From NCBI GenBank assembly GCA_903919075.1, contig CAIXGR010000089.1, forward strand, positions 1 through 50,861: DNA of 50,861 nucleotides. The letters run 5' to 3'. This document shows positions 16,357-23,547 of this stretch, in pieces. The stretch comes from an uncultured Bacteroidota bacterium (GTDB lineage: Bacteria; Bacteroidota; Bacteroidia; Chitinophagales; LD1). The notes beneath the pieces are model-generated. The model was not told the DNA's origin. It searched no databases and saw only the letters and a program-made list of their open reading frames with translations. The position numbers were made by a program, and so were the translations under genes. Numbering within the stretch: position 1 is the stretch's first letter; each line of letters starts with the position of its first letter.

Positions 16357-17061
16357 AATGCCAGTATGAACATCATATTTCCACATATCGTTGTGGTTAT
16401 GATAGTAGTCCACAGTTGTCTCTCCACCAAAAAACCATAAGTTCCCAATGCTATCTGTCCATGTGGCATTGCATTCTTCTCTGCCACCGGGCATAGTAGT
16501 TGAATCGCCAATTCCTTTTATACCATAATGTGTTGGTCCGAAAACCCCCATCCAGGCCCACTGATTAATCGTAGGGTCATATTGCCATAAACAATTGTTA
16601 ACATCATAAAATATAGATTTATAATTGCCACCAAAAAGCCACAAATGGTTATCGGGTGTCACCCAAGTAAAAAAACCATATCCTAGCCATCCCGGAGAAT
16701 TTGAAGCGGAATATACACCTTTAGGAGCAGCAATAACTGAGTCAGTTATGGACATGGAAGAATCCCCACTCATCCACGTCCACATCATTGACTGTGAGTT
16801 AAACATCCACATATCAGCTGGTGCTGAAACGCCACCATAAATCCATAAATTCCCAGCTGTGTCATTCCAATAACCACAGGAATAACGTGCAGGTGGCTCA
16901 TTGGTAGGTGAAGGGATTTGTAATGTACCATAATCGGCATGAGAATAATGACCATATTGATGGAATAAGCTATCTCCTTTCATCCAAGTCCATTCACCGG
17001 CTTGTGCATGTGCAAGCGATTGAATTAGAAACAGAAAAATAAAACAGAAGGATATTTTCAC
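16354..17061 (-). CDS. Kelch-like secreted protein, N-terminal part of an amber-split gene
   Basis: 235 residues: a signal peptide (1-19, AHAQA) followed by kelch-like units. Each contains a WNDTAGNLWIYGG-type strand and an MWMFNSQSMMWTWMSG-type strand, as in galactose-oxidase/kelch beta-propellers. It stops at TAG (16354-16356) in the middle of such a unit, and the continuation TWMSGSSNQ follows in the same frame. Aligning the units shows a Trp just before TW at this point in the other copies, so TGG has become TAG. With the downstream half the intact product would be about 826 residues, a secreted T9SS-sorted kelch protein. Confidence 0.75.
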   Translation of the reverse strand: MKISFCFIFLFLIQSLAHAQAGEWTWMKGDSLFHQYGHYSHADYGTLQIPSPTNEPPARYSCGYWNDTAGNLWIYGGVSAPADMWMFNSQSMMWTWMSGDSSMSITDSVIAAPKGVYSASNSPGWLGYGFFTWVTPDNHLWLFGGNYKSIFYDVNNCLWQYDPTINQWAWMGVFGPTHYGIKGIGDSTTMPGGREECNATWTDSIGNLWFFGGETTVDYYHNHNDMWKYDVHTGI

Positions 17062-17093
17062 TTAATAAATATACGTTTTTTATTATTCCAATT

Positions 17094-17121
17094 CATTATT
17101 CCGCACTCCGCACTCTACATT
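17094..17121. repeat. Short heptanucleotide repeat
   Basis: CATTATT, CCGCACT, CCGCACT, CTACATT in exact 7-nt register, between the start of the kelch gene and the end of the DUF4199-YciI gene. The pattern of one AT heptad plus two GC-richer heptads ending in ACT is like that at 14748-14784. Confidence 0.4.
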
Positions 17122-17989
17122 ATTTCAAGCAAGTTCCCTTCTCCGTCATCCAGGGGTGTATTTCGTAAATAAGCCTGCCGGCTATTATAGCGGGGTCGCT
17201 GTTCATCATGGCTTTTACTTCGTCTTCGCTGTCGGAATCGAAAATGTAAATGCCTTTTAGGTCGCCGTCGTCTAAAAGTGGGCCGGCAATATTTAGCTTA
17301 CCGGAACTGGCCATTTGGTTAATATTTTCAAGATGCCCCTTTTGTATTTTGGCAATGGTGATTGAATCTTGATTGCGGTGGGGACCTGCTTTAAGCAATA
17401 CAAAAAAGTAGGCTTTAAGGTTTTCGCCCGTATTTTTATTGCCTTGTGCTGAAATGTTTTCGTAACCAATGAATAATATTAATACCAAAACTACGGCCCG
17501 CTTTTTTATAATAAACCTTTTGCGGGTGCGCATACCCATAGCTAAAATTATTGATATGATAATGCCTTCGAAAAAAGTAATAAGAACCGACTCGGCTACA
17601 TAAAAAGGAAAGTTGAAATACTTTGCAGCTTCTTCGGGTTTTTGGTTTCCGGTTTGTGAGGCATATTGAATCATGGTATCGAAAAATGCGGGATTGACTA
17701 GTTTATGAAATATAAATTGCACCGGTAAAACCAGTACGCAGGATATAAGTGTAATGATAAGTCCGCTTATAAATGCTTTGCGTACTGAAATGCCACCCCG
17801 AAGGCTTTCGGTTTTTTCTTTAATGGCCATGCGGTAGCAGAAGATAGGAATAACAACACTTAATATGCTTACATAAGGGTGCCATGCAATAAAGTTATCC
17901 TGCAAGCCAATTAAAAACTCGACTGAAAGCCATAGTAACATAAGAATGCTGTTAAGCATGGCATAGCGCAACTCAATTTTAATGTTCAT
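17120..17989 (-). CDS. DUF4199-YciI fusion membrane protein
   Basis: 289 residues. Residues 1-155 carry four hydrophobic helices with the pattern of DUF4199 membrane proteins. Residues 164-183 form a further hydrophobic stretch ending in ISAQG, which looks like a signal peptide. Residues 192-285 are a YciI-like domain: AYFFVLLKAGPHRNQDS, KGHLENINQMASSGKL (His219), AGPLLDDGDLKGIYIF (Asp240) and YEIHPWM. YciI-like proteins are small dimeric ferredoxin-like enzymes or binding proteins, mostly of unknown substrate. MGMRTRK (151-157) could be an internal start that would yield a separately secreted YciI. Both halves are recognisable; their joint function is unknown. Confidence 0.75.
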   Translation of the reverse strand: MNIKIELRYAMLNSILMLLWLSVEFLIGLQDNFIAWHPYVSILSVVIPIFCYRMAIKEKTESLRGGISVRKAFISGLIITLISCVLVLPVQFIFHKLVNPAFFDTMIQYASQTGNQKPEEAAKYFNFPFYVAESVLITFFEGIIISIILAMGMRTRKRFIIKKRAVVLVLILFIGYENISAQGNKNTGENLKAYFFVLLKAGPHRNQDSITIAKIQKGHLENINQMASSGKLNIAGPLLDDGDLKGIYIFDSDSEDEVKAMMNSDPAIIAGRLIYEIHPWMTEKGTCLK

Positions 17990-18064
17990 AGAAATATTAA
18001 TTCTGTATTGTAGGGCGAATGTAAAGATTAATTGAAGGGATTGTAAAGTGAGGTTGAGGGAAAT

Positions 18065-18096
18065 AAAAATCCCCGCCTTTTACCGCAGGGATTTTT
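18065..18096. terminator. Terminator-like hairpin without an obvious gene
   Basis: AAAAATCCC (18065-18073) and GGGATTTTT (18088-18096) pair perfectly and have A- and T-runs typical of intrinsic terminators. Both flanking genes start, and do not end, near here, so it may terminate a small RNA or act as a leader attenuator. Confidence 0.5.
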
Positions 18097-18343
18097 TAGT
18101 TTGGGGAAACTATCAAAAAAAAACTTTAGTCTATCTTGTCAGCTAGTACTTATAATACATAGACCTTCGAAGTAAGGTTAAAGTTGCATGGGGTAAATGT
18201 TAAAAAACGTATTTAATAAGTTTATGCTTTAACATAATCTATGGCGCTTGCTTTTTTGAAGCAAACGGATAGGAAATAGCCTTAATTTATGCCAATTATG
18301 CCCTAATGCCGCTCTTTATATAAAGCACCAATAGTTTTTGGCT

Positions 18344-18351
18344 TATTTTTG
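18344..18351 (+). promoter_or_regulatory. Bacteroidota -7 promoter box TATTTTTG
   Basis: Matches TAnnTTTG and lies 31 nt before the ATG at 18383. It falls within the longer reading frame that could start at 18338, supporting the later start. Confidence 0.4.
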
Positions 18352-18382
18352 GGCAATACCCCTGGGGTTTAACAAATTACTG

Positions 18383-19462
18383 ATGCGAAGAATATTATTG
18401 CTTATTACATGCTGCAACTTGTGCTTGCTTTCTAATAGCCAATGTTTGGCCACTTTTCAGGATATGAATAATAATGTTTATGTGTTTGATGCGGGTGAGG
18501 AGATATTTCTGGAATCATTACCTCTTCTTTCATACAAAATTGGCAGGGCTGGTATTATGGCTTATGTACCTAATAATGGCCGAGTAAAAGTTTACTATAA
18601 AGGGAAGGTTTATCCGGTAACTGATAATACAGCCAATTATTATATGACTGATAATTGGTTTCTATATCAAAACTATAACGTTATTAAAGTATTGGAAAAT
18701 AACGAGTTTAAAACGCTCGAAAATCAGTACGAATCGGGGCAGTTTTATTACTCGGACAGTGTTATTGTTTGGGGCAACGTGTTGGGCGAGTTTAATTTAT
18801 ACTACCGCGGACAAACCCAGCTATTGGAGCGAACGGATATTCATGGTGCTAAAGTTGCACCCAATATGTTTGCATACATGGATATTAGCAACAACTTTAA
18901 GGTGTTTTACCGTGGCCAGGTGCAAACGCTGGAAGTGTACCAACCGGTTAATTATGTAGTAGGCCAAGACATGCTAATGTATGTTGACCAGTATAGTAAC
19001 ATGAAATTTTTTCATGACGGGATATTGGATGAAACATCGATACCCGCACCGAGTGACTACAAAATGGGTAAAGATTTTTTGGCGTATATCTCTAACTTAA
19101 ATCAATTAACCGTTTATTATAAAGGCGAAGAAACAGTTTTGATGGAAGATAGGCCGTTGCGGTGGTCGGTAAGAAAAAATATGATGGTTTATACTGATAA
19201 AGGAAATAATTTCTGGTGCTGGTATAATGGTAAAAAATATTGGTTGGAGCGTTATATTCCATCCAGCTATAAAATAGATAATGATATAGTAGTATATCAG
19301 GATTTAGATGGGCGCCTGAAAGCATTTTATTATGGCGAACAGGTTGAAGTGAGTGATCAGATTGTTTCTACCTATACTCTTTTTAATGAAGCTGTAACGT
19401 ATTCTCTGCAACCGTATGAAACAACGGTTTGGTGCAATAAAAAAAGTTATCTGTTTAAGTAA
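18383..19462 (+). CDS. Secreted protein of ten 35-residue repeats, unrecognised family
   Basis: 359 residues. The ATG at 18383 is chosen because it directly precedes a signal peptide (MRRILLLITCCNLCLLSNSQ) and a -7 box lies just upstream. The rest is tandem repeats that begin at residues ~22, 59, 93, 128, 163, 198, 233, 268, 303 and 338. Those from 93 on are exactly 35 residues apart, and the last is partial. A typical unit is FAYMDISNNFKVFYRG then QVQTLEVYQPVNYVVGQDM: a (V/A)Y-D strand, an N-x-K-V-F/Y-Y-x-G strand, an L-E strand and a Y-x-V-G-x-D/N turn. The regular aromatic, beta-rich pattern suggests a beta-propeller or beta-solenoid. I do not recognise the family; it is not a clear kelch, WG or NHL repeat. 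It has no T9SS tail and stands alone. Confidence 0.75.
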   Translation: MRRILLLITCCNLCLLSNSQCLATFQDMNNNVYVFDAGEEIFLESLPLLSYKIGRAGIMAYVPNNGRVKVYYKGKVYPVTDNTANYYMTDNWFLYQNYNVIKVLENNEFKTLENQYESGQFYYSDSVIVWGNVLGEFNLYYRGQTQLLERTDIHGAKVAPNMFAYMDISNNFKVFYRGQVQTLEVYQPVNYVVGQDMLMYVDQYSNMKFFHDGILDETSIPAPSDYKMGKDFLAYISNLNQLTVYYKGEETVLMEDRPLRWSVRKNMMVYTDKGNNFWCWYNGKKYWLERYIPSSYKIDNDIVVYQDLDGRLKAFYYGEQVEVSDQIVSTYTLFNEAVTYSLQPYETTVWCNKKSYLFK

Positions 19463-19500
19463 TTCGTTATCTTACATTTCGAAATATTGAAATTATTTTA

Positions 19501-19953
19501 ATGAAAGAATATAAATTTAAAGCAAAGCTTTTGCCTGCTGGTGGAGGCGGTGCATTTGTTGAATTTCCCTACGATGTGGAAAAGGAATTTGGGAAAGGGC
19601 GAGTGCCCATTCAGTGTAATATTGATGGCGAGCCTTATAGGGGAACTATGATAAAATACGGTAGCCCTCGGCATATGATTCCGGTTTTGAAATCCATTCG
19701 CGAGAAAATAAGAAAGGGGATTGGCGAGGAAGTAAAGATACGGCTGATTGAAGATAAGCTGGAAAGAATAATTGAAGTGCCCGCCGATTTGAATAGGCTT
19801 TTAAAGAAGAATAGGCTTGCAGGGCTGTTTGATAAATTAAGCTATAGCCACAAAAAGGAATATGTTCAATGGATAGTTGGTGCTAAAAAAGAGGAAACGA
19901 GAATGAACAGGCTCGAAAAAACGATTGAGAAATTGAAAGGGAAAATTAAATAA
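19501..19953 (+). CDS. DUF1905 / YdeI (OmdA-type) protein
   Basis: 150 residues. Residues 1-90 match DUF1905: YKFKAKLLPAGGGGAFVEFP, FGKGRVPIQCNIDGEPYRGT and the middle IREKIRKGIGEEVKIRL. Residues ~94-145 match the YdeI/OmpD-associated (OmdA) helical domain: VPADLNRLLKKNRLAGLFDKLSYSHKKEYVQWIVGAKKEETR. The combination is common in Bacteroidota and the molecular function is unknown; the OmdA name comes from a bacteriocin-resistance phenotype. A weak -7 candidate TACATTTC lies at 19473-19480. Its stop codon is 2 nt from that of the convergent membrane protein. Confidence 0.83.
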   Translation: MKEYKFKAKLLPAGGGGAFVEFPYDVEKEFGKGRVPIQCNIDGEPYRGTMIKYGSPRHMIPVLKSIREKIRKGIGEEVKIRLIEDKLERIIEVPADLNRLLKKNRLAGLFDKLSYSHKKEYVQWIVGAKKEETRMNRLEKTIEKLKGKIK

Positions 19954-19955
19954 CT

Positions 19956-20684
19956 TTAGTTAGCCGGGCTTTGGTTGAGTAGTCTTTTTATTGAAACCAG
20001 GTGCAGTAACAAAGCAAAAGGCACTACAAACGTAGGGAGCCAAATAAAAGGGAAATAAAACACGATTGTGTTGGCTGGCTCAGTCATAAAAACACGGTAA
20101 GGGTAGGGGGTTGAAAGAATAGCGGTGGCAACGGCATTGCCAAGTAATATTAATCCCGCGAAATTCCATATTAAAGCAACTTTAGGAGACCATATTTTTT
20201 TGGTAAAGCAATAGTAAACTATAATAGGGGCGGTTAAACCTACCAGGATATCGAAATTCCTTCCTTCGAAAGTCATTTGCACCGGTAGAACTTTGTAACG
20301 GTACAAAGACCAGAATATAAATTCCATTATTATTCGAAATGCTTGTGGATATATGAACCAAAAATTATCAAGGTGTTTGGCTAATTCATTGAATTTTTTC
20401 CAAAAAACAATTGCTATTACAAGCATAAAAGCGGGCAGTGCCAACCATAAAAGTTTTGGTGGCCTGGTTATAAAATCTGCCAGCATGCCCGAAACACCTA
20501 CAATAAGCGTAAAGGTAAGCCAGCCTAAAATGATAAATATGGTAAGTAAAAGTCTTCGGTTTTTTTCGGCCTGGCTTAGGTTAGCTCTGTTACAACATAC
20601 ATACACCGCAATAATTATAACAAATGCAATGGCAAATACCATTGCGATAAAAAAAGCGGAAATATGGAGTGGAATGCCTAGCAT
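19956..20684 (-). CDS. Multi-pass membrane protein, unknown function
   Basis: 242 residues with about seven predicted membrane helices, starting around residues 8-28, 44-66, 75-93, 109-128, 150-166, 177-196 and 210-232. Conserved-looking loops are RPPKLLWLALPAF, FRIIMEFIFWSLYRYKVLP and QMTFEGRNFDILVGLTAPI. I do not recognise the family beyond a resemblance to unnamed Bacteroidota membrane proteins. The stop codon lies 2 nt from the convergent DUF1905 gene, with no terminator between them. Confidence 0.72.
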   Translation of the reverse strand: MLGIPLHISAFFIAMVFAIAFVIIIAVYVCCNRANLSQAEKNRRLLLTIFIILGWLTFTLIVGVSGMLADFITRPPKLLWLALPAFMLVIAIVFWKKFNELAKHLDNFWFIYPQAFRIIMEFIFWSLYRYKVLPVQMTFEGRNFDILVGLTAPIIVYYCFTKKIWSPKVALIWNFAGLILLGNAVATAILSTPYPYRVFMTEPANTIVFYFPFIWLPTFVVPFALLLHLVSIKRLLNQSPAN

Positions 20685-20882
20685 TTATATTTTCACCAAT
20701 TTTAGAAAATTATACGGCATAATCAAAAAGTATCTGTATTATAATCACCAATTTAGTGCAATTCAACCGAATATCAGTAATTATTTAGGCTTCAAATTTC
20801 CCTTTTCAATTAAAACTTGTGATTTTGCTAAACAAGCAGCAACTTAGCCGCTGTAAAAGTGTTACCTTAACCAAAATTAGAA

Positions 20883-21989
20883 ATGAGCTACACACCCGAA
20901 AATATTCTAAACGCCCTTCGCCATGTTGATGACCCGGATATCCATAAGGATTTGGTTACATTAAATATGATAAGCGATATTGAATTGACTGATAATAAAG
21001 TCAAATTTCGTTTAACACTTACCACGCCCGCATGTCCGCTTAAGGAAAAAATAAAGAACGATTGTATTAATGCCATTCATGAATACGTAAGCAAAGAGTT
21101 GGAAGTTGAAGTGGTTGTTGATGCAAACGTTACCACCTTGCGGGATATTGGGGTTAATATACTACCGAGTGTGAAAAATATTATTTGTGTGGCATCGGGC
21201 AAAGGGGGTGTGGGTAAATCTACCGTTGCAGTTAACCTGGCTGTAAGCCTGGCAAAGCAAGGCGCAAGTGTTGGTTTAATTGATGCTGATATATTGGGGC
21301 CTTCGATACCCACTATGCTGGGGGTAAAAGGAAAAAGGCCAGATACGCGCCTTATAAAAGATAAGCACTACATAGTGCCTATTGAAGTAGAAGGTATAAA
21401 GGTGCTTTCAATAGGATTTTTGGTTGATGAGCGGCAGGCCATTGTATGGCGCGGGCCTATGGTTTCTTCGGCTTTAAGGCAGTTTGTTACCGATTGTATT
21501 TGGGGCAAGTTAGATTACATGATTGTAGATATGCCTCCGGGTACCGGCGATGTGCACTTAACAGTAGCACAGACGGTAAATGTAACTGGTGCGGTTATAG
21601 TTACCACACCACAGGATGTTGCCTTGGCAGATGCACGCAAGGCCATGGCTATGTTTAGGCTAGAATCTATAAACGTGCCCATACTTGGCGTAATAGAAAA
21701 CATGGCATACTTTACACCAGCCGAATTGCCTGAAAATAAATACTACATTTTTGGAAAAGATGGCGGAAAGAAAATGGCCGAAGAATATGAAGTTCCGTTT
21801 CTTGGGCAAATTCCTATAGTGCAAAGCATACGTGAAGGGGGAGATGAAGGCAAACCCGCAAGTATTTATGGCAGAGATAACCAAATTGTAGCCAATGCGT
21901 TTGATGAAATAGCAACAAACATTGCAAGACAGGTTGCCATTAAAAACGCTAACTTAGAGGCGCAAAAGGCGGACACCGTTTTATCATGA
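20883..21989 (+). CDS. mrp: Mrp/NBP35-family Fe-S cluster carrier ATPase
   Basis: 368 residues. Residues 1-85 are a DUF59/MIP18-like domain (DDPDIHKDLVTLNMI, TTPACPLKEKI). The rest is a P-loop ATPase with deviant Walker A GKGGVGKST (106-114), DADILGPSIPTMLG and the MVDMPPGTGDVHLT-type Walker B region (here YMIVDMPPGTGD). Family members carry and deliver iron-sulphur clusters. The CxxC cluster-binding pair of many Mrp proteins is not visible at the expected place (ENMAYFTPAELPENKYYIFG), so how it binds a cluster is unclear. The end overlaps the NifU-like gene by 4 nt (ATGA), indicating coupling. Confidence 0.93.
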   Translation: MSYTPENILNALRHVDDPDIHKDLVTLNMISDIELTDNKVKFRLTLTTPACPLKEKIKNDCINAIHEYVSKELEVEVVVDANVTTLRDIGVNILPSVKNIICVASGKGGVGKSTVAVNLAVSLAKQGASVGLIDADILGPSIPTMLGVKGKRPDTRLIKDKHYIVPIEVEGIKVLSIGFLVDERQAIVWRGPMVSSALRQFVTDCIWGKLDYMIVDMPPGTGDVHLTVAQTVNVTGAVIVTTPQDVALADARKAMAMFRLESINVPILGVIENMAYFTPAELPENKYYIFGKDGGKKMAEEYEVPFLGQIPIVQSIREGGDEGKPASIYGRDNQIVANAFDEIATNIARQVAIKNANLEAQKADTVLS

Positions 21990-22255
21990 TAGTTACAGAT
22001 ACCAAAGAATTGTTGGAAAGAGTTGAGGTTTCGCTTAACACTATGCGCCCGTACCTGAATGATGATGGGGGTAATGTAGAGATAGTAGAGATAACCGACG
22101 ATATGATAGTAAATGTAAAACTGGTAGGTGCTTGCAGCACTTGCCCACAAAGTTTTATGACCATGAAAGCCGGAATTGAAGAAGCTGTGAAACGCGCAGT
22201 GCCAGAAATAAAAGGAGTGGTAGCTATTAACCTTACCAAACCTGTTGATGACTAA
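21986..22255 (+). CDS. NifU C-terminal-domain Fe-S scaffold protein
   Basis: 89 residues, a stand-alone NifU-like domain (NfuA type without extra domains). Key sequence: LNTMRPYLNDDGGNVEIVEI (17-36), then LVGACSTCPQSFMTMKAGIE with the cluster-binding Cys50 and Cys53. The role is assembly or delivery of Fe-S clusters. The start overlaps the mrp stop, and the end overlaps pyrF, so these three are one translationally coupled operon. The Mrp neighbour supports a joint Fe-S carrier role. Confidence 0.92.
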   Translation: MIVTDTKELLERVEVSLNTMRPYLNDDGGNVEIVEITDDMIVNVKLVGACSTCPQSFMTMKAGIEEAVKRAVPEIKGVVAINLTKPVDD

Positions 22256-23069
22256 AAAAGAATTAATTCAACTCATTATCCGAAAGCAATCATTTCTGTG
22301 CATCGGGCTTGATACTGATATTAATTTAATCCCCAAACACCTTCTCAAATACCCCGACCCTGTTTTCGAATTTAATAAAGCAATTATTGATGCTACGCGG
22401 CATATAGCTATTGCCTATAAGCCCAATATTGCATTTTACGAAAGCATGGGTATAAAGGGCTGGCAAAGCTTAGAGAAAACCATGATTTACCTGCATGGTT
22501 TTAAAGATGAAATTTTCACTATTGCCGATGCTAAACGTGGCGATATTGGCAATACATCAAAAATGTACGCCAAAGCATTTTTTGAATGGCTGAATTTTGA
22601 TGCTGTTACGGTTGCTCCCTATATGGGCAAAGATTCGGTAAAGCCATTTTTAGAATACAAAAACAAGTGGACGATATTGCTGGCACTTACCAGCAACAAA
22701 GGCACCGAAGATTTTCAGTTTTTAAGCACCGGTGACGAAAAACTGTACGAACAGGTAATAAGAAAAGCACAACAATGGGCTACACCAGAGCAATTGATAT
22801 TTGTTGTTGGCGCTACGCACCCTGAAGAACTTAAAAGTATTCGCAAAATTGCACCGGACAATTTTTATTTAGTGCCAGGTGTTGGTGTGCAGGGTGGGGT
22901 GGTAGAAAAGATTTGTGAGAGCGGAATGAATAAAGATGGTGGGCTTATTATTAATTCATCGCGCAGTATTTTGTATGCATCGGGTGGGGAGGATTATGCT
23001 GAGAGGGCTACGATAGTTGCGGCTGAAATGCAGGATAAAATGTTGCCTTTTATTAGTGAGCTGGTATAG
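22248..23069 (+). CDS. pyrF: Orotidine 5'-phosphate decarboxylase (type 2)
   Basis: 273 residues from the ATG at 22248; a TTG at 22245 immediately before it is less likely. LCIGLDTDINLIP (17-29) and IADAKRGDIGNTSKMYAKAF hold the catalytic Asp94/Lys96/Asp99 set. VPGVGVQGG and INSSRSILYA form the phosphate-binding end. It decarboxylates OMP to UMP, the last step of de novo pyrimidine synthesis. Length and motifs are of the longer, PyrF type 2 subfamily common in actinobacteria and Bacteroidota. The 5' end overlaps the NifU-like gene by 8 nt. Confidence 0.94.
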   Translation: MTKKELIQLIIRKQSFLCIGLDTDINLIPKHLLKYPDPVFEFNKAIIDATRHIAIAYKPNIAFYESMGIKGWQSLEKTMIYLHGFKDEIFTIADAKRGDIGNTSKMYAKAFFEWLNFDAVTVAPYMGKDSVKPFLEYKNKWTILLALTSNKGTEDFQFLSTGDEKLYEQVIRKAQQWATPEQLIFVVGATHPEELKSIRKIAPDNFYLVPGVGVQGGVVEKICESGMNKDGGLIINSSRSILYASGGEDYAERATIVAAEMQDKMLPFISELV

Positions 23070-23105
23070 GACTCTCGGGAATCCATTGGATAATAATTTC
23101 TCGTC

Positions 23106-23161
23106 GCCTCACCCCGTCTCGCTGCGCTTGCCACCCCTCTCCATTTCATGGAGAAGGGAAT
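23106..23161. repeat. Dispersed intergenic repeat, family 1, copy B
   Basis: GCCTCACCCCGTCTCGCT through AGAAGGGAAT, the partner of 4238-4297 with a 4-nt shorter centre. CTCC-ATTTCAT-GGAG forms the hairpin centre here. It starts 36 nt after the pyrF stop codon. Confidence 0.75.
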
Positions 23162-23250
23162 GCAGAATTGTAAAATCAAAACAATAAAATATAGCTAATT
23201 TTGTTATTTTTGTGAAATGGTGTTGAGTTTGCTTAATAATGATAGAACAT

Positions 23251-23395
23251 GGTTGACAATGGTTGACACTTTGGCAATGTAAAGCATTGATTATAAAGGA
23301 CTTGGCTTTTAGAGTGTCAACTGTCAACCGTATTTTTTTTATAAAGTATTGATAGTGAAATTATTGGGGAAAATATTTTTGAAAGTGGGTTGACA
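23251..23395. repeat. Cluster of GGTTGACA motifs, direct and inverted
   Basis: GGTTGACA occurs at 23251 and 23261 on the plus strand and again at 23388. Its complement TGTCAACC is at 23322-23329, preceded by AGTGTCAAC (23313-23321). The 23261-23270 and 23313-23321 pair is an inverted repeat across ~42 nt. It could be operator sites or a fold-back element. Confidence 0.5.
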
Positions 23396-23520
23396 GTTGG
23401 TTTGATAACAAAGCCGATGGCAATTTAGAGGAAGGTAATTCGGAACAGTGACTTGTCATAAAGTCTTCGTATTCGGGGGAACGTAGGTACGATGTGTATT
23501 CCCTAACTCATAAAAATATA

Positions 23521-23528
23521 TACATTTG
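23521..23528 (+). promoter_or_regulatory. Bacteroidota -7 promoter box TACATTTG
   Basis: Exact TAnnTTTG match 19 nt before the ATG at 23548. Its position rules in favour of that start over any upstream in-frame codon. Confidence 0.5.
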
Positions 23529-23547
23529 CGGCTCTAAAATATCGGAT

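Larger units (their letters stand above)
17990..18382. other. Divergent intergenic region, ~390 nt
   Basis: It lies between the minus-strand DUF4199-YciI start and the plus-strand repeat-protein start. It contains a terminator-like hairpin at 18065-18096 and a -7 box at 18344-18351, each listed separately. A weaker TTGCTT...AAGCAA hairpin lies near 18248-18265. I see no convincing small reading frame. Confidence 0.5.
23070..23547. other. 478-nt intergenic region with repeats
   Basis: It holds a copy of dispersed repeat family 1 (23106-23161), a cluster of GGTTGACA motifs (23251-23395) and a promoter -7 box (23521-23528). No credible coding sequence is visible. An upstream extension of the TPR gene to 23494 is unlikely. 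Confidence 0.6.
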
